DNA of 64,000 bases, taken from Verrucomicrobiia bacterium (GTDB taxonomy: Bacteria; Verrucomicrobiota; Verrucomicrobiia; Verrucomicrobiales; Akkermansiaceae). Of the stretch, positions 27,824-36,758 are shown one piece after another (positions within the stretch are counted from its first letter, which is position 1; each line of letters begins with the position of its first letter). Where the stretch lies: assembly GCA_030430455.1 (NCBI GenBank), contig JAUIJB010000007.1, forward strand, positions 27,615-91,614, written 5' to 3'. The notes below the pieces were generated by a model that was given only the letters and a program-made list of their open reading frames with translations, ran no database searches and was not told the origin of the DNA. The translations under genes were made by a program, and so were the position numbers.

Positions 27824-28858
27824 TCAGAGCTCGGCGGGATCGACGACCACGTGGTGGATCTTCTTGCGGTCCCAGGTGTAGCTGATGTGGACCTTGCCGT
27901 CGGAGGCCTGGATCACCGCCGGGTAGGCGTAGCCGGCCGGACAGGGCTCGGTCTCGAGGGTCAGCGCGTCGCGCCACTCGAGGCCGTCGTCGGAAACCGC
28001 GACCCCGATCGGGTAGCGGTTGCCCTTGCCGGAGCGCTCGGGGCGGTGCGCCGAGTGGTTGTAGACGATCAGCTGGCGGCCGTCGGCCAGGGTCACCGCG
28101 TCGGTCCCCGAGTTCGGGTTCGGCAGCAGGGTGGCGGCGAGGTCGCTCCAGCTTTCACCGCCGTCCTCCGACCAGGTCATCGCCACGACGCCCTGCTTGG
28201 TGCGGCACAGCGCCTGCAGCCTGCCCTCCGGGTGAAACAGGATGCTCGGCTGGATGGCATCGAAGCCGACGCCCTTCGACGGTTGCTTGGAGCGCTTCCA
28301 GGTCTTGCCCTGGTCCTTGGAGATCTCCATGTGGACCCGCCAGCCGTCCGGGTTGCCCTCGCTGCTCGAGGGCGCCAGCCAGGTGCCGTCCTCGAGAACC
28401 TCCGGCTTGTTCTTGATCGGCCCCAGGATGCCCTCGGGGAGCCGGCGCGCCTCGCTCCAGGTCTCGCCGCCATCCTCGGAGGTCTTCAGCTCGCCCCACC
28501 ACTCGCGCGGGTTCGGGCCGACCTTGTAGAACAGGTGGAGCGCCCCGCCGGGCGGCTGGAACAGCACCGGGTTCCAGGTCGGCTCGCGGCTGCCGTCGGG
28601 CTGGACGCCATCCGCCACCTGCACCGGCTCCGACCACTTGCCGTCGCGATGGTGGGCGAACCAGATGCAGACGTCCGGGTGACGCTCGTGAGTGCCGCCG
28701 AACCAGGCGCCCGCGATGTGGCCGGGGGCCACCTCGACCAGGGTCGAGGCGTGGCAGGACGGATAGGGCGCCGACTCGTAGATGAAGCCGCGGGAAAGGA
28801 TCGGATCGGCAGCGCCGAGCGGGCCGGCCATGAGGAGCAGGGAAGTGAGGAGTCGCAT
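27824..28858 (-). CDS. Exported sialidase-fold (BNR/Asp-box) protein
   Basis: A 344-residue protein with a short signal peptide (LLTSLLLMAGPLGAAD). Asp-box motifs recur as SEDGGETW, SKDQGKTW, SEDGGESW and SDDGLEW, giving a six-bladed propeller of the sialidase-like BNR_2 type. The start (RGFIYESAPYPSCHASTLVE) is typical of the family in plant-polymer degraders. Sialic acid is not expected in pectin; GH33-type propellers in RG-II breakdown remove Kdo- or Dha-type keto sugars, which fits the surroundings (inference). It is 188 bases upstream of the GH78 start on the same strand. The catalytic residues were not individually placed. Confidence 0.75.
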   Translation of the reverse strand: MRLLTSLLLMAGPLGAADPILSRGFIYESAPYPSCHASTLVEVAPGHIAGAWFGGTHERHPDVCIWFAHHRDGKWSEPVQVADGVQPDGSREPTWNPVLFQPPGGALHLFYKVGPNPREWWGELKTSEDGGETWSEARRLPEGILGPIKNKPEVLEDGTWLAPSSSEGNPDGWRVHMEISKDQGKTWKRSKQPSKGVGFDAIQPSILFHPEGRLQALCRTKQGVVAMTWSEDGGESWSDLAATLLPNPNSGTDAVTLADGRQLIVYNHSAHRPERSGKGNRYPIGVAVSDDGLEWRDALTLETEPCPAGYAYPAVIQASDGKVHISYTWDRKKIHHVVVDPAEL

Positions 28859-29203
28859 GGGTTTGAGTGGAAACGCCGCGGACGCGGGCCCCTTATCAAT
28901 GACCGGATCCGGCAATTCTCAAGCGCGGAGGGTGGCAGTTCCGCGGCAGCCGCCGCGGGCGGCCGCGGGGTCGCCTCCCGGCAGGTTAGCCGCCCTCGGC
29001 TTTCCCATCCTGCCTGCCGGCGAGCTCGTCCTCACCCTGCTCCGCTCGGTCCGCAACGGCGTCGCGCTGCCACCGTCCCGGGGACGTCCTCCCCGGGTTC
29101 ACGCTCCCCGATTTTACCACTTCCCGGCGACCTCCTTCCGATGGGATGCCCATCCTCTTCCGCCTTGACGACGACAAGTTGATTGATTATCCAACTTTCC
29201 GAA
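28859..29203. other. Intergenic region between sialidase-like and XRE genes
   Basis: A 345-base gap between two divergent genes, so it should hold both promoters. Apart from the AT-rich inverted repeat at its right end (29176-29197), I see no coding frame or repeat that can be supported. Confidence 0.5.
29176..29197. promoter_or_regulatory. Candidate operator of the XRE regulator
   Basis: AAGTTG (29176-29181) and CAACTT (29192-29197) form a perfect inverted repeat with a 10-base AT-rich spacer, 6 bases before the regulator's ATG. In this GC-rich DNA such a repeat at a start codon is typical of an autoregulatory site. Confidence 0.5.
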
Positions 29204-29449
29204 ATGCCGCGCCTCCCGATTCGCCACGACTGGCCCCAGGTGGTCCTGCTGCTGCGCGAGCATCGGCTGGAGAGCCAGGCCGAACTGGCGGAGGCCCTCG
29301 GCAGTTCGCTGTCGAGCATCTCGAAGTGGGAGCGCGGCGAGGCGGTCCCCGGGCCGCGCTACCGTCGCAAGATGGAGCAGCTCGCCCGGGCGGCCGGCTT
29401 CCCGGTCAGCGACTGGCCCGAGCGGCGAACCCGCCTGAGCTTCGGCTAG
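29204..29449 (+). CDS. Small XRE-type helix-turn-helix regulator
   Basis: An 81-residue protein that is almost entirely one helix-turn-helix domain: LESQAELAEALGSSLSSISK followed by WERGEAVPGPRYRRKMEQLA, the Cro/C1 pattern. The ATG at 29204 was chosen over the upstream TTG at 29183, which lies inside the inverted repeat at 29176-29197. There is no sensor domain, so it may act with a partner or simply repress itself. It stands alone between divergent and convergent genes; its targets are unknown. Confidence 0.72.
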   Translation: MPRLPIRHDWPQVVLLLREHRLESQAELAEALGSSLSSISKWERGEAVPGPRYRRKMEQLARAAGFPVSDWPERRTRLSFG

Positions 29450-29460
29450 CCGCGCCTGGC

Positions 29461-29511
29461 ATGGCAGGCGCTTGGCGGGCGCATGGCAGGCTCTTGGCGG
29501 GCGCATGGCAG
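29461..29511 (+). repeat. Tandem repeat, 22-base unit, 2.3 copies
   Basis: Units at 29461-29482 and 29483-29504 differ at one base (position 10, G versus T), and a third begins ATGGCAG at 29505. It lies 12 bases after the XRE gene stop, in non-coding DNA. Confidence 0.8.
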
Positions 29512-29669
29512 CGTGGTCGAGGATGAGCCTGAAAGGCCCGACCCGGCGGTCGGCGAGCTTCTGCTGGATCTCCGCCGGCAATCACCCCCGCGGTCGGGAT
29601 CGAGCCGGTCCAGTTCGGCGGCCTCCATTTCCCGGCCAGCCGGGTTCCGGACCTTTGCCGGTGTCGCTG

Positions 29670-30755
29670 TCACCCGTCCTTCGGCTCCGGCGCGGCGCCC
29701 TCTTCGAGGATCGCCGCGGCCAGCCACAGAAAGGGTGCCTGCCCGTGGCAGTCGCCCGCATGGCGGGGACGGTCGAGGTAATACTGCAGGTCCTTGCTTT
29801 GTCCGGTGCCGATGCAGATGTCCTGCAGGTTCGCCTTGGCGTCGAGTCTCGCCACCAGCGCCTCCCAGGCCTTGTCGACCGCGGGCTCGTAGCGCTCGCG
29901 GTCGAGCCAGCCCTGGTCGACGCCGGTCTCGATGGCGAAGGCGAACATCGCCGTCGCGGAGCTCTCCTCCCAGGACTCCTCGCGGTCGACCAGCTGGCGC
30001 CACATGCCCGACTCCGCCTGCAACGGGAGCAGGGCCTCCATCATCTTGCGGTAGCCGGCGAGGATCTCGGCATGCTGCGGGTGGTCGCGGGGGAAGGAGC
30101 GCAGGGTCTCGGCCAGCGCCGCGGCGACCCAGCCGTTGCCTCGGCCCCAGAAGAACGGGGCGTCGGGACCGTGGTGAAACAGGCCGTTGTCCTGCTGCAG
30201 CTTGCGCAGGTAGGCCACCAGGAAGCGACCGGCCCAGTCGACGTGCTGCTTGTCGCCGCTGACCCGGTAGGCCTGGATCTGGAGCGCACCGACCATGTAC
30301 ATGTCGTCGATCCACCAGCGGGTCTGCCGGGTCAGGCCATCCTCGCGCGTTTCGCTCCATTGCTCGCGGGCCATGCGGAGCCCCAGCTCCCGGCAGTCGG
30401 CGTTGCCCTTCGCCAGGGCGATCTCGAGTGGAATGATCCCGACCACGCTGAAATCGACGTGGGACTTCGGGCTGATCAGGTCGGTCCCCGGCTCCAGCAG
30501 CTCGTCGTAGCGCTCGACCAGGCGCTTGAACTGGCCTTCGTTGTCACTGTGCCGGGCGACCCGCAGCGCGCCCATGGCCGCGCAGGCTTCGGCGTAGTGG
30601 AGGCCATCCTCGCCGTAGCGCATGTAGCCCCTGCGATCGAGGAGGTTCTCGACCACCCGCGAGGACTGCCGGCGGATCTCGTCAGCGGCCGGACGGGCGG
30701 TCACGGCAGGAGCCGCCACCAGGACGGCCAGGATGGGGAGTGCGAAGCGCTTCAT
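29670..30755 (-). CDS. Exported GH105/GH88-type unsaturated rhamnogalacturonyl hydrolase
   Basis: A 361-residue protein with a short signal peptide (ALPILAVLVAAPAVTARP). It is an (alpha/alpha)6 barrel of the GH105 family: QTRWWIDDMYMVGALQ carries the catalytic aspartate in WIDDMYM, FFWGRGNGWVAAALAE is the second hallmark, and HGQAPFLWLAAAILE is near the end. Such enzymes remove the unsaturated galacturonic acid that pectate and rhamnogalacturonan lyases leave, so it works after the PL1, PL9 and PL10 enzymes of this window. It is divergent from the LacI gene with a shared 521-base gap. Confidence 0.87.
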   Translation of the reverse strand: MKRFALPILAVLVAAPAVTARPAADEIRRQSSRVVENLLDRRGYMRYGEDGLHYAEACAAMGALRVARHSDNEGQFKRLVERYDELLEPGTDLISPKSHVDFSVVGIIPLEIALAKGNADCRELGLRMAREQWSETREDGLTRQTRWWIDDMYMVGALQIQAYRVSGDKQHVDWAGRFLVAYLRKLQQDNGLFHHGPDAPFFWGRGNGWVAAALAETLRSFPRDHPQHAEILAGYRKMMEALLPLQAESGMWRQLVDREESWEESSATAMFAFAIETGVDQGWLDRERYEPAVDKAWEALVARLDAKANLQDICIGTGQSKDLQYYLDRPRHAGDCHGQAPFLWLAAAILEEGAAPEPKDG

Positions 30756-31276
30756 GGGGTCGGATTTGGCTGGGTCGCGGGGCCCCGGCGGGACGGCGGC
30801 GGCGCCGAGTGCCGGAGGGCCCGAGGCGGGAACCTCGCAACCTGCTCGGGTTCCCTCAGCCATCCACGGTGCCGGAGCGGTGCGGACGGCGGAAACAGGA
30901 CGGATGCTGCGAGCGGGGCTGCCTTGAGGTCGGAATGGGTGAGTGAATGCGGAGGAAATCGGCCCGCAGCGGGCGGGCCGCGATGAGGACGACTTGTGAC
31001 GATGGGAGCTTGAATCTCAGGACCCGCCGAGGCCGCGACAGGAACGGTCGGGAGTTCCGGACCGAGCCGGCAGGCGCGCGCCATCCGAGCGGTCCGATGC
31101 AGAGAATTTCACGGAAGCATCGCCTGACAAGGACAAAATGAAACGTTTTATTCCATCCCAAACGCGGCCTTTCCGGACCCGGCCATTCTGAACCGTGCTG
31201 GACCGTCCTCCGGGCGCTCCCTATCCTTGGGCTCCGAGCCCAGCGGCCCGGCGGCAAGCCCCCCTTCCTCCCGAGC
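30756..31276. other. Divergent promoter region, GH105 / LacI
   Basis: A 521-base gap between divergently transcribed genes. No convincing coding frame was found. Its right end holds the operator-like palindrome at 31137-31152; the rest is GC-rich with no recognised promoter boxes. Confidence 0.5.
31137..31152. promoter_or_regulatory. LacI-family operator candidate upstream of the regulator
   Basis: AATGAAACGTTTTATT is a 16-base palindrome with one mismatched pair and the central AAACGTTT with the CG step usual for LacI-family operators. It lies 124 bases before the LacI gene, suggesting autoregulation, and could also act on the divergent GH105 gene. Confidence 0.6.
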
Positions 31277-32320
31277 ATGAGCAAGAACAGCCGCGTCACC
31301 ATCAAGGACATCGCCCGCGTTGCCGGCTTGAGCACCGCCGCGGTTTCCCAAGCGCTGCGGCCGCACCCTGGCTCGAACATCAAGCTCAACCCCGACACGG
31401 TGAAGCGGGTCCGCAAGGTGGCCAAGGAGCTCAACTACCAGCCCCATGCCGGGGCCCGCTCGATCCGCTCCAACCGCTTCCACAACATCGGCTACTTCAT
31501 GGCCAAGAGCGGCCTGCTCACGCCGACCCCGGCCGGCTACCTCGCCGGGGTCCACGACGCGGCCGAGCAGGCCGGCTACCGGATCACCCTGATCCGCCTG
31601 CCCGTCACCCTCGAGGACATCAGCCAGGCCATGCTCGGCGCACTCAGCGAGCGCAACCTCGATGCCATCGTCATCGAGAGCTACAGCGAGCTCGCCCAGC
31701 GGATCTACGCGCAGATCGCCGCCACCAACATGCCGATCCTTTTCATCAACGACCGCCACGAGTCCAACTCGGTCTACGTCGACGACGTCCTCGCCGCGCG
31801 CGAGCTGACCCAGCACCTGATCGACCGCGGCTATCGCAGGATCGGCTTCCTTCATCGCGAGATCGAGGGCGGCCCGGCGGTTTCGCGCATGCACCACAGC
31901 GCCCGCGACCGCGCCGCCGGCCACCGCGCGGCCATGGAGAAGGCGCGCCGCAAGCCCGCCTTCCACACCGTCGTCACCTCCGGCGTGGTCGGCGACGACG
32001 TGATGCTTCGCGAGGAGGACTGGCGGGCGATTTCGAAGTTCGACGCGGTCATCGCCTACGACGACGACCTCGCCAACCTGGTCGCCCGGGCGGCCTACGA
32101 CCGCGGCCTGTGGATTCCCGACTCGCTGGCGATCGCCGGCTTCAACGGCGACTACGCCTCGCTCGGCGCCTGGCAGCGCCTGACCACCGTCCGCATCCCC
32201 TCCTACGAGATGGGTCGCAAGGCGGGGGAAATGGCCATCGAGATGATCCACCAGGGCCCCGACACGGTGCTGCCGTCGTCGGTCCACCGCGCCAGCCTGA
32301 TTCGCGGACAGACGACCTAA
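31277..32320 (+). CDS. LacI-family transcriptional regulator
   Basis: A 347-residue protein. The N-terminal helix-turn-helix (VTIKDIARVAGLSTAAVSQA, residues 7-26) and hinge helix are followed by a periplasmic-binding-protein-like sensor domain (NIGYFMAKSG, IAGFNGDYASLG). It should bind a sugar or sugar phosphate. Two closely matching palindromes with AAACGTTT cores, at 31137-31152 (before its own gene) and 32345-32356 (before GH43), are the likely targets. Control of GH43 and perhaps GH105 is therefore expected; the inducer, possibly xylose or arabinose, is unknown. Confidence 0.88.
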   Translation: MSKNSRVTIKDIARVAGLSTAAVSQALRPHPGSNIKLNPDTVKRVRKVAKELNYQPHAGARSIRSNRFHNIGYFMAKSGLLTPTPAGYLAGVHDAAEQAGYRITLIRLPVTLEDISQAMLGALSERNLDAIVIESYSELAQRIYAQIAATNMPILFINDRHESNSVYVDDVLAARELTQHLIDRGYRRIGFLHREIEGGPAVSRMHHSARDRAAGHRAAMEKARRKPAFHTVVTSGVVGDDVMLREEDWRAISKFDAVIAYDDDLANLVARAAYDRGLWIPDSLAIAGFNGDYASLGAWQRLTTVRIPSYEMGRKAGEMAIEMIHQGPDTVLPSSVHRASLIRGQTT

Positions 32321-32344
32321 ATCCTTGCATTGGCACGGATAAAA

Positions 32345-32356
32345 TTAAACGTTTCA
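32345..32356. promoter_or_regulatory. LacI-family operator candidate at the GH43 start
   Basis: TTAAACGTTTCA has the same core as the site at 31137-31152; read on the other strand it is TGAAACGTTTAA against TGAAACGTTTTA there. It ends 3 bases before the probable GTG start of the GH43 gene, so bound repressor would block transcription start or ribosome loading. Confidence 0.6.
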
Positions 32357-32359
32357 GTC

Positions 32360-34027
32360 GTGACAACTGCGGCACATTCTCCCGCGACGATCCGCAATCC
32401 GGTGCTGCGGGGATTTCACCCGGACCCCTCGATTCTGCGGGTCGGCGGGGACTACTACATTGCCAACTCGACCTTCGAGTGGTTTCCGGGGGTGCGGATC
32501 CATCACTCGCGCGACCTGGCCAACTGGCGCCTGGTTCCCGCGCCTCTCAACCGCCGCAGCCAGCTCGATATGCTGGGAAATCCGGACTCGGGGGGCGTGT
32601 GGGCGCCCGGTCTGTCGCACGACGGCGAGCGCTTCCACCTCGTCTTCACCGACATGAAGTCGTGGACGGGCAACGCCTACAAGGTGGGCCGCAACTACCT
32701 GGTCACCGCGGACTCGATCGAGGGCCCCTGGTCGGAGCCGGTGTTCCTCAACGGCAGCGGCTTCGACCCCTCGCTGTTCCACGACGACGACGGCCGCAAG
32801 TGGTTGCTGAACATGCTCTGGGACCACCGTCGCGGTCGCAACCGTTTCGCCGGCATCCTGCTGCAGGAGTACTGCGCGGAGACCCGCCGGCTGGTCGGCC
32901 CGGTGCGGCGGATCTTCGCCGGCACCGACCGCGCGCTGGTCGAGGGCCCCCACCTCTACAAGCGCAATGGCTGGTACTACCTGCTGACCGCCGAGGGCGG
33001 GACCGAGTATGCCCATGCCTGCACGCTGGCCCGCTCGCGCCGGATCGACGGCCCCTACGAGCTGCACCCCGACAAGCACCTGCTGAGCTCCCACGGCCAC
33101 CCGGAGCTCGCCCTGCAGAAGGCCGGTCACGGCGCCCTGGTCGACACCCCGGAAGGTGAGTGGTACCTCGCCCACCTCTGCGGCCGGCCGGTCGATGGCA
33201 AGCACTGCATCCTCGGCCGCGAGACCGCGCTGCAGCGCTGCCGCTGGGGCGACGACGACTGGCCCTACCTCGAGCAGGGCGGCATGCTTCCGGCCGAGGT
33301 CGTCGCGGCCCCGCGCGGCGCCCCGCCGGCACCGCCGGCGGATCCGCCGTGGGACGGCCGCTTCGACTCGGCGCAGCTCGATCCCGCCTTCCAGAGCCTG
33401 CGCCAGCCGTTCGACGACGACTGGCTGAGCCTCACCGAGCGTCCCGGTTTCCTGCGCCTGCGGGGGATGGAGCCGACCGTCAGCAGCTTCCGCCAGAGTC
33501 TCGTCGCGCGACGGGTGCAGTCGCTGCACGCCAGCGCCGAGACATCCCTCGAGTTCGCCCCCGCGACCTTCCAGCAGATGGCCGGGCTGATCGCCTACTA
33601 CGACACCGCCAACCACTACTACCTCCGCCTGAGCCACGACGAGGAGCTCGGCCGCTGCCTCAACATCATCGCCACCGATGGCGGTCACAGCGGCGAGGTC
33701 CTCGACGAGGAGGTCCCGGTTCCCGCCTCCGGCGCCGTCGGCATGCGACTGCGCCTCGCGGGCAGCGAGTTGCGCTTCGAATACGCCGTGAACGGGGGCG
33801 GGTGGCAGTCGATCGGACCCGCCCTCGACGCGCGGATCCTTTCCGACGACCACTACCACCTCGGCTTCACCGGCGCCTTCGTCGGGCTGTGCTGCCAGGA
33901 CCTCGACGGCTACGGACATCCCGCCGACTTCTCCTGCTTCCACTACCTCGAGCACGACTCCGGGGGGAAAGCCGCCGCGGACGGCGCCGTGCGACGACCC
34001 GCCGCCCGATCCCCGCTCGCGGGGTAG
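32360..34027 (+). CDS. GH43 family beta-xylosidase / alpha-L-arabinofuranosidase
   Basis: A 555-residue protein. The five-bladed propeller has the GH43 catalytic trio: Asp22 in GFHPDPS, an Asp in GSGFDPSLF and the Glu of LVEGPHLY. The C-terminal concanavalin-like domain (SLRQPFDDDWLSLTERPGFL) is the beta-xylosidase type. No signal peptide is visible, so it probably acts on imported oligosaccharides. The GTG at 32360 is the first start that leaves the operator outside the gene; a TTG at 32330 is the alternative. No Shine-Dalgarno sequence is seen before the GTG, so a leaderless or poorly initiated message is possible. Confidence 0.85.
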   Translation: MTTAAHSPATIRNPVLRGFHPDPSILRVGGDYYIANSTFEWFPGVRIHHSRDLANWRLVPAPLNRRSQLDMLGNPDSGGVWAPGLSHDGERFHLVFTDMKSWTGNAYKVGRNYLVTADSIEGPWSEPVFLNGSGFDPSLFHDDDGRKWLLNMLWDHRRGRNRFAGILLQEYCAETRRLVGPVRRIFAGTDRALVEGPHLYKRNGWYYLLTAEGGTEYAHACTLARSRRIDGPYELHPDKHLLSSHGHPELALQKAGHGALVDTPEGEWYLAHLCGRPVDGKHCILGRETALQRCRWGDDDWPYLEQGGMLPAEVVAAPRGAPPAPPADPPWDGRFDSAQLDPAFQSLRQPFDDDWLSLTERPGFLRLRGMEPTVSSFRQSLVARRVQSLHASAETSLEFAPATFQQMAGLIAYYDTANHYYLRLSHDEELGRCLNIIATDGGHSGEVLDEEVPVPASGAVGMRLRLAGSELRFEYAVNGGGWQSIGPALDARILSDDHYHLGFTGAFVGLCCQDLDGYGHPADFSCFHYLEHDSGGKAAADGAVRRPAARSPLAG

Positions 34028-34179
34028 CCGGAAGGCCGAGGCGCGGTCGGTCCCGTTCTGCATGCCGCTGCACGACACGCCGACGGGCTTGCGAATCCGG
34101 GAGCGGCCTCGAACCCTTCGGCGGACGCTCCACCGTCCAGCCCGGCGGCGGGCACGGCCGGGGAGGATCCCGGCCCCGT

Positions 34180-36747
34180 TCACGGCTCGACCAGCCGGTA
34201 GAAGCGGGCCGGCACCTCGAGTCCGGGCTCGTCGAACACGATGGTCCCGCTGGCATCGGCCGAGGCCATCAGCAGGTCGTCCCAAATGGCCAGGTCGCCG
34301 GTGACCTGCACGAGGTAGGAGCCGAACGGCGCGCCACGGCCGATGAAGGTGGCGTCGATCGTGCCGTCGGGATTGCCATCCAGTTCGATGCGCGCCGACA
34401 GCGGGAAGGGGATCCGGAAGACGGTGCCCGTCGTGCCGGGGCCACCGCCGAAGGTGGTCCCGTAGAGCGCGGGGCCGAGCGGCAGCAGCGGCGCGACGGG
34501 ATGGGCGCCGAAGCGGTTGGTGCCGTCCTCGCCGAGCGGTTCGAACCGGTGCAGGACATCGACCTCGGAGGTTTCGAGGTCGAGCGCGAACACCGTGCCC
34601 GTCCCCGCCCCGCCAGCGGCCGCGACGCCGAACAGCCGCTGGCCGGAGAGCACCAGGCGGGCCGCCGGACGCGCCCCGGCGGCATTGGTCCCGGCGACCC
34701 CGGAGTCGAACGCGGGAAAGGCGAAGCGGGTGGTGAAGCCGGTGCCGTCAGTGGCGATGGAGAAGATCGTTCCGTTGCCGCCGTCCCCGCCGGCGAGGCA
34801 GCTGCCGTAAAGGATTCCGTCGCCATGGGTCAACGCGGCACACGGCAGGGCGCCGTCCGGGTTGGTCCCGCTGGCCGGGTCGAGTGCGGAGAAGTGGTGG
34901 AGCACCGTGAAGTCGCTGCCGTCGTCGGCCAGCGAGAACACCACGCCGCTGCCGCCGCTGCCCCCCGCGGTGGTGGTGCCGAAGAGCCGTCCATCGTGGT
35001 GGATCAGCCCCGCCTCGGGACGCGCGCCGTCGCCATTGGTGCCGCTCGCCGGGTCGAGATCGCTGAACTCGTGCAGCACCGTGAAGTCGCTGCCGTCCTC
35101 GCCGATCGAGAATAGGGTGCCCTGCGAGAAGGCTCCCCCGGCACTGGCCGCGCCAAAGCGGGTGGTGCCATCCACGGCGAGCGGTCCCACCGGCACCGCC
35201 CCGCCGAGGTTCGCGCCGGTGTGCTCGTCGAGCGCGGCGAAGCTGTGCAGCAGGGGGCCCGCGCTGCCGTCGGCTCCCAGCTCGACGATCGCCCCGCTGG
35301 CGTTGGCGCCCCCGCCGGAGGTGACGGCAAGGAAGCCGCCGGCGGTCACGTCCAGCGCGCCGCGCGGGTGGGCGCCGCTCAGCGGGCCGAGGAAGCGGGT
35401 GAGGACCTCGAATTCGCCGCCATCGGGGCTGACGCGAAAGGTCGCGCCCGCCGCCGTGATGCCACCGGCGAGGGTGCTGCCGACCAGCTGGCCATCGACC
35501 GGCACCAGCGCGCCGGCGGGATGCGCGCCATCGGCGGTGCGGGCGCCGCTGGGCGCGCCGAAGCGATGGATCGCGATGCCGTCGGGGCCCGGGAAACTTT
35601 CCGGCTGGTCGATCACGCCGGTCTCGAGTTCGGCGACGCTGAGACTCAGCTCGGCGGGCGCGAAGACCAGGCGGTCGATGTGGAGGCCGTCCTCGCGACC
35701 GGCCAGCTGGTAGCCCTGCTCCAGCGCCCCCTCGGGCACATTCAAGGGCCCGCCGAGTCGGATCCACTTCCACTCCCCGCTGCCCGCCGATCCGCCGCCA
35801 TCGACGATGTCGCCCGGCGCGCTGTAACCGGCCGCAGCCAGGCCGTTGGTCATCGCCCAGTCGGCAGCCGCATCCGGCTGTTTGGCACCGAAGCCGGTGG
35901 CGTGAAACAGGCTGTCGTCGTTGAAGCCGTTGGCGCCCACCCAGATCCGCGCGTAGAGGCTGTAGCTTCCGGCCGCGGGAAACTGGAGTTCGTAGCCCGC
36001 CACCCGGGCCGGGTCGCCGGGGGCGTCGAGCGCGGCGGTGGTGGTGGTCACGCCCGCCGCGGTGCTCCCACCGACCGTCGCGACCGCAAAGTCGCCGCCC
36101 AGCGTGCCGTCCTCCGCCTCGACCTCGACCAGCGCCGATGCCCCGCCTTCCGAGACGCGCAGCCCGTTGACGAAGATGTCGGGGAGCCCGCCGCCGCCGC
36201 TGGCCACGAGGGTGAGCACGCCGGTGCCATCCGAGCGGGCGGCGATGACCGCCACGCTGTCCGCCAGCGACGCCGGCACGCTGCCCGCCACGCCGCCATC
36301 GAAGGCGAGGGTCGCGCTGTTGCCGGTGACGGCATCGCTCCACACCGCGGAGCGCGGCGAGGTCGAGGCGAGGTCGTAGCCCCAGATCTCGACCGAGTAG
36401 TCGCGGTCCGGTTCCAGCCCGCTCACGCTGGCGACGGCACCCGTCCCGCTGACGAACCAGAAGTCGCGCCACAGGTCGGCGGCGACCGGAAAGCTGCCGG
36501 CATTGCGCTCGCGGTCGCCACCATCGTCGCTGGTCGTCAGCGTCAACGTGTGGCTGCCGTCGCTGCCACTGATCGTGTCGGCGTCGTTGGTGGCTCCGCT
36601 GACCGGCGTCCAGCCGGCCTCGGTGAAGGGACCGGACTCGGCGTCGTTGACATCGAAGCTGGCCACCGGCACGGCGGCCAGCGGCAGGGCGAGCAGGCCC
36701 GCCACGCCGCAGGTAACGGAATTCCGGGAGAAGCTGGGCTTGGGCAT
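34180..36747 (-). CDS. Exported GloVer-repeat protein
   Basis: An 855-residue protein with a signal peptide (GVAGLLALPLAAVPVASF). Residues near 50-200 form a beta-sandwich region, and 210-370 resemble a carbohydrate-binding module (VEVEAEDGTLGGDF, YSLYARIWVGANGFNDDS). The second half has about seven repeats of the type LHEFSDLDP..G, DGA.PEAGLI, GRLFGTTTAGG..G..F, the choice-of-anchor tandem repeat called GloVer. The end (VPARFYRLVEP) matches the C-terminal module of other exported proteins here. It is probably surface-located; its job is unknown. The SGNH hydrolase gene ends 11 bases upstream, so both probably share a transcript. Confidence 0.75.
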   Translation of the reverse strand: MPKPSFSRNSVTCGVAGLLALPLAAVPVASFDVNDAESGPFTEAGWTPVSGATNDADTISGSDGSHTLTLTTSDDGGDRERNAGSFPVAADLWRDFWFVSGTGAVASVSGLEPDRDYSVEIWGYDLASTSPRSAVWSDAVTGNSATLAFDGGVAGSVPASLADSVAVIAARSDGTGVLTLVASGGGGLPDIFVNGLRVSEGGASALVEVEAEDGTLGGDFAVATVGGSTAAGVTTTTAALDAPGDPARVAGYELQFPAAGSYSLYARIWVGANGFNDDSLFHATGFGAKQPDAAADWAMTNGLAAAGYSAPGDIVDGGGSAGSGEWKWIRLGGPLNVPEGALEQGYQLAGREDGLHIDRLVFAPAELSLSVAELETGVIDQPESFPGPDGIAIHRFGAPSGARTADGAHPAGALVPVDGQLVGSTLAGGITAAGATFRVSPDGGEFEVLTRFLGPLSGAHPRGALDVTAGGFLAVTSGGGANASGAIVELGADGSAGPLLHSFAALDEHTGANLGGAVPVGPLAVDGTTRFGAASAGGAFSQGTLFSIGEDGSDFTVLHEFSDLDPASGTNGDGARPEAGLIHHDGRLFGTTTAGGSGGSGVVFSLADDGSDFTVLHHFSALDPASGTNPDGALPCAALTHGDGILYGSCLAGGDGGNGTIFSIATDGTGFTTRFAFPAFDSGVAGTNAAGARPAARLVLSGQRLFGVAAAGGAGTGTVFALDLETSEVDVLHRFEPLGEDGTNRFGAHPVAPLLPLGPALYGTTFGGGPGTTGTVFRIPFPLSARIELDGNPDGTIDATFIGRGAPFGSYLVQVTGDLAIWDDLLMASADASGTIVFDEPGLEVPARFYRLVEP

Positions 36748-36758
36748 GGTCCGCGGGG

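Noticed and set aside
27824..28858. True sialidase acting on sialic acid.
   Set aside because: Asp-boxes support the fold, but the setting is pectic plant polysaccharide and no sialic-acid catabolism genes are present.
29461..29511. Possible CRISPR array.
   Set aside because: The 22-base units are directly adjacent with no spacers, only 2.3 copies, and no cas gene is present.
29483..29669. Short open frames in the gap between the XRE and GH105 genes, including one on the minus strand starting PAEIQQKLADRRVGPF.
   Set aside because: That piece looks protein-like but has no start or intact frame of useful length and no family; it may be a degraded gene end, but the evidence is too thin to list.
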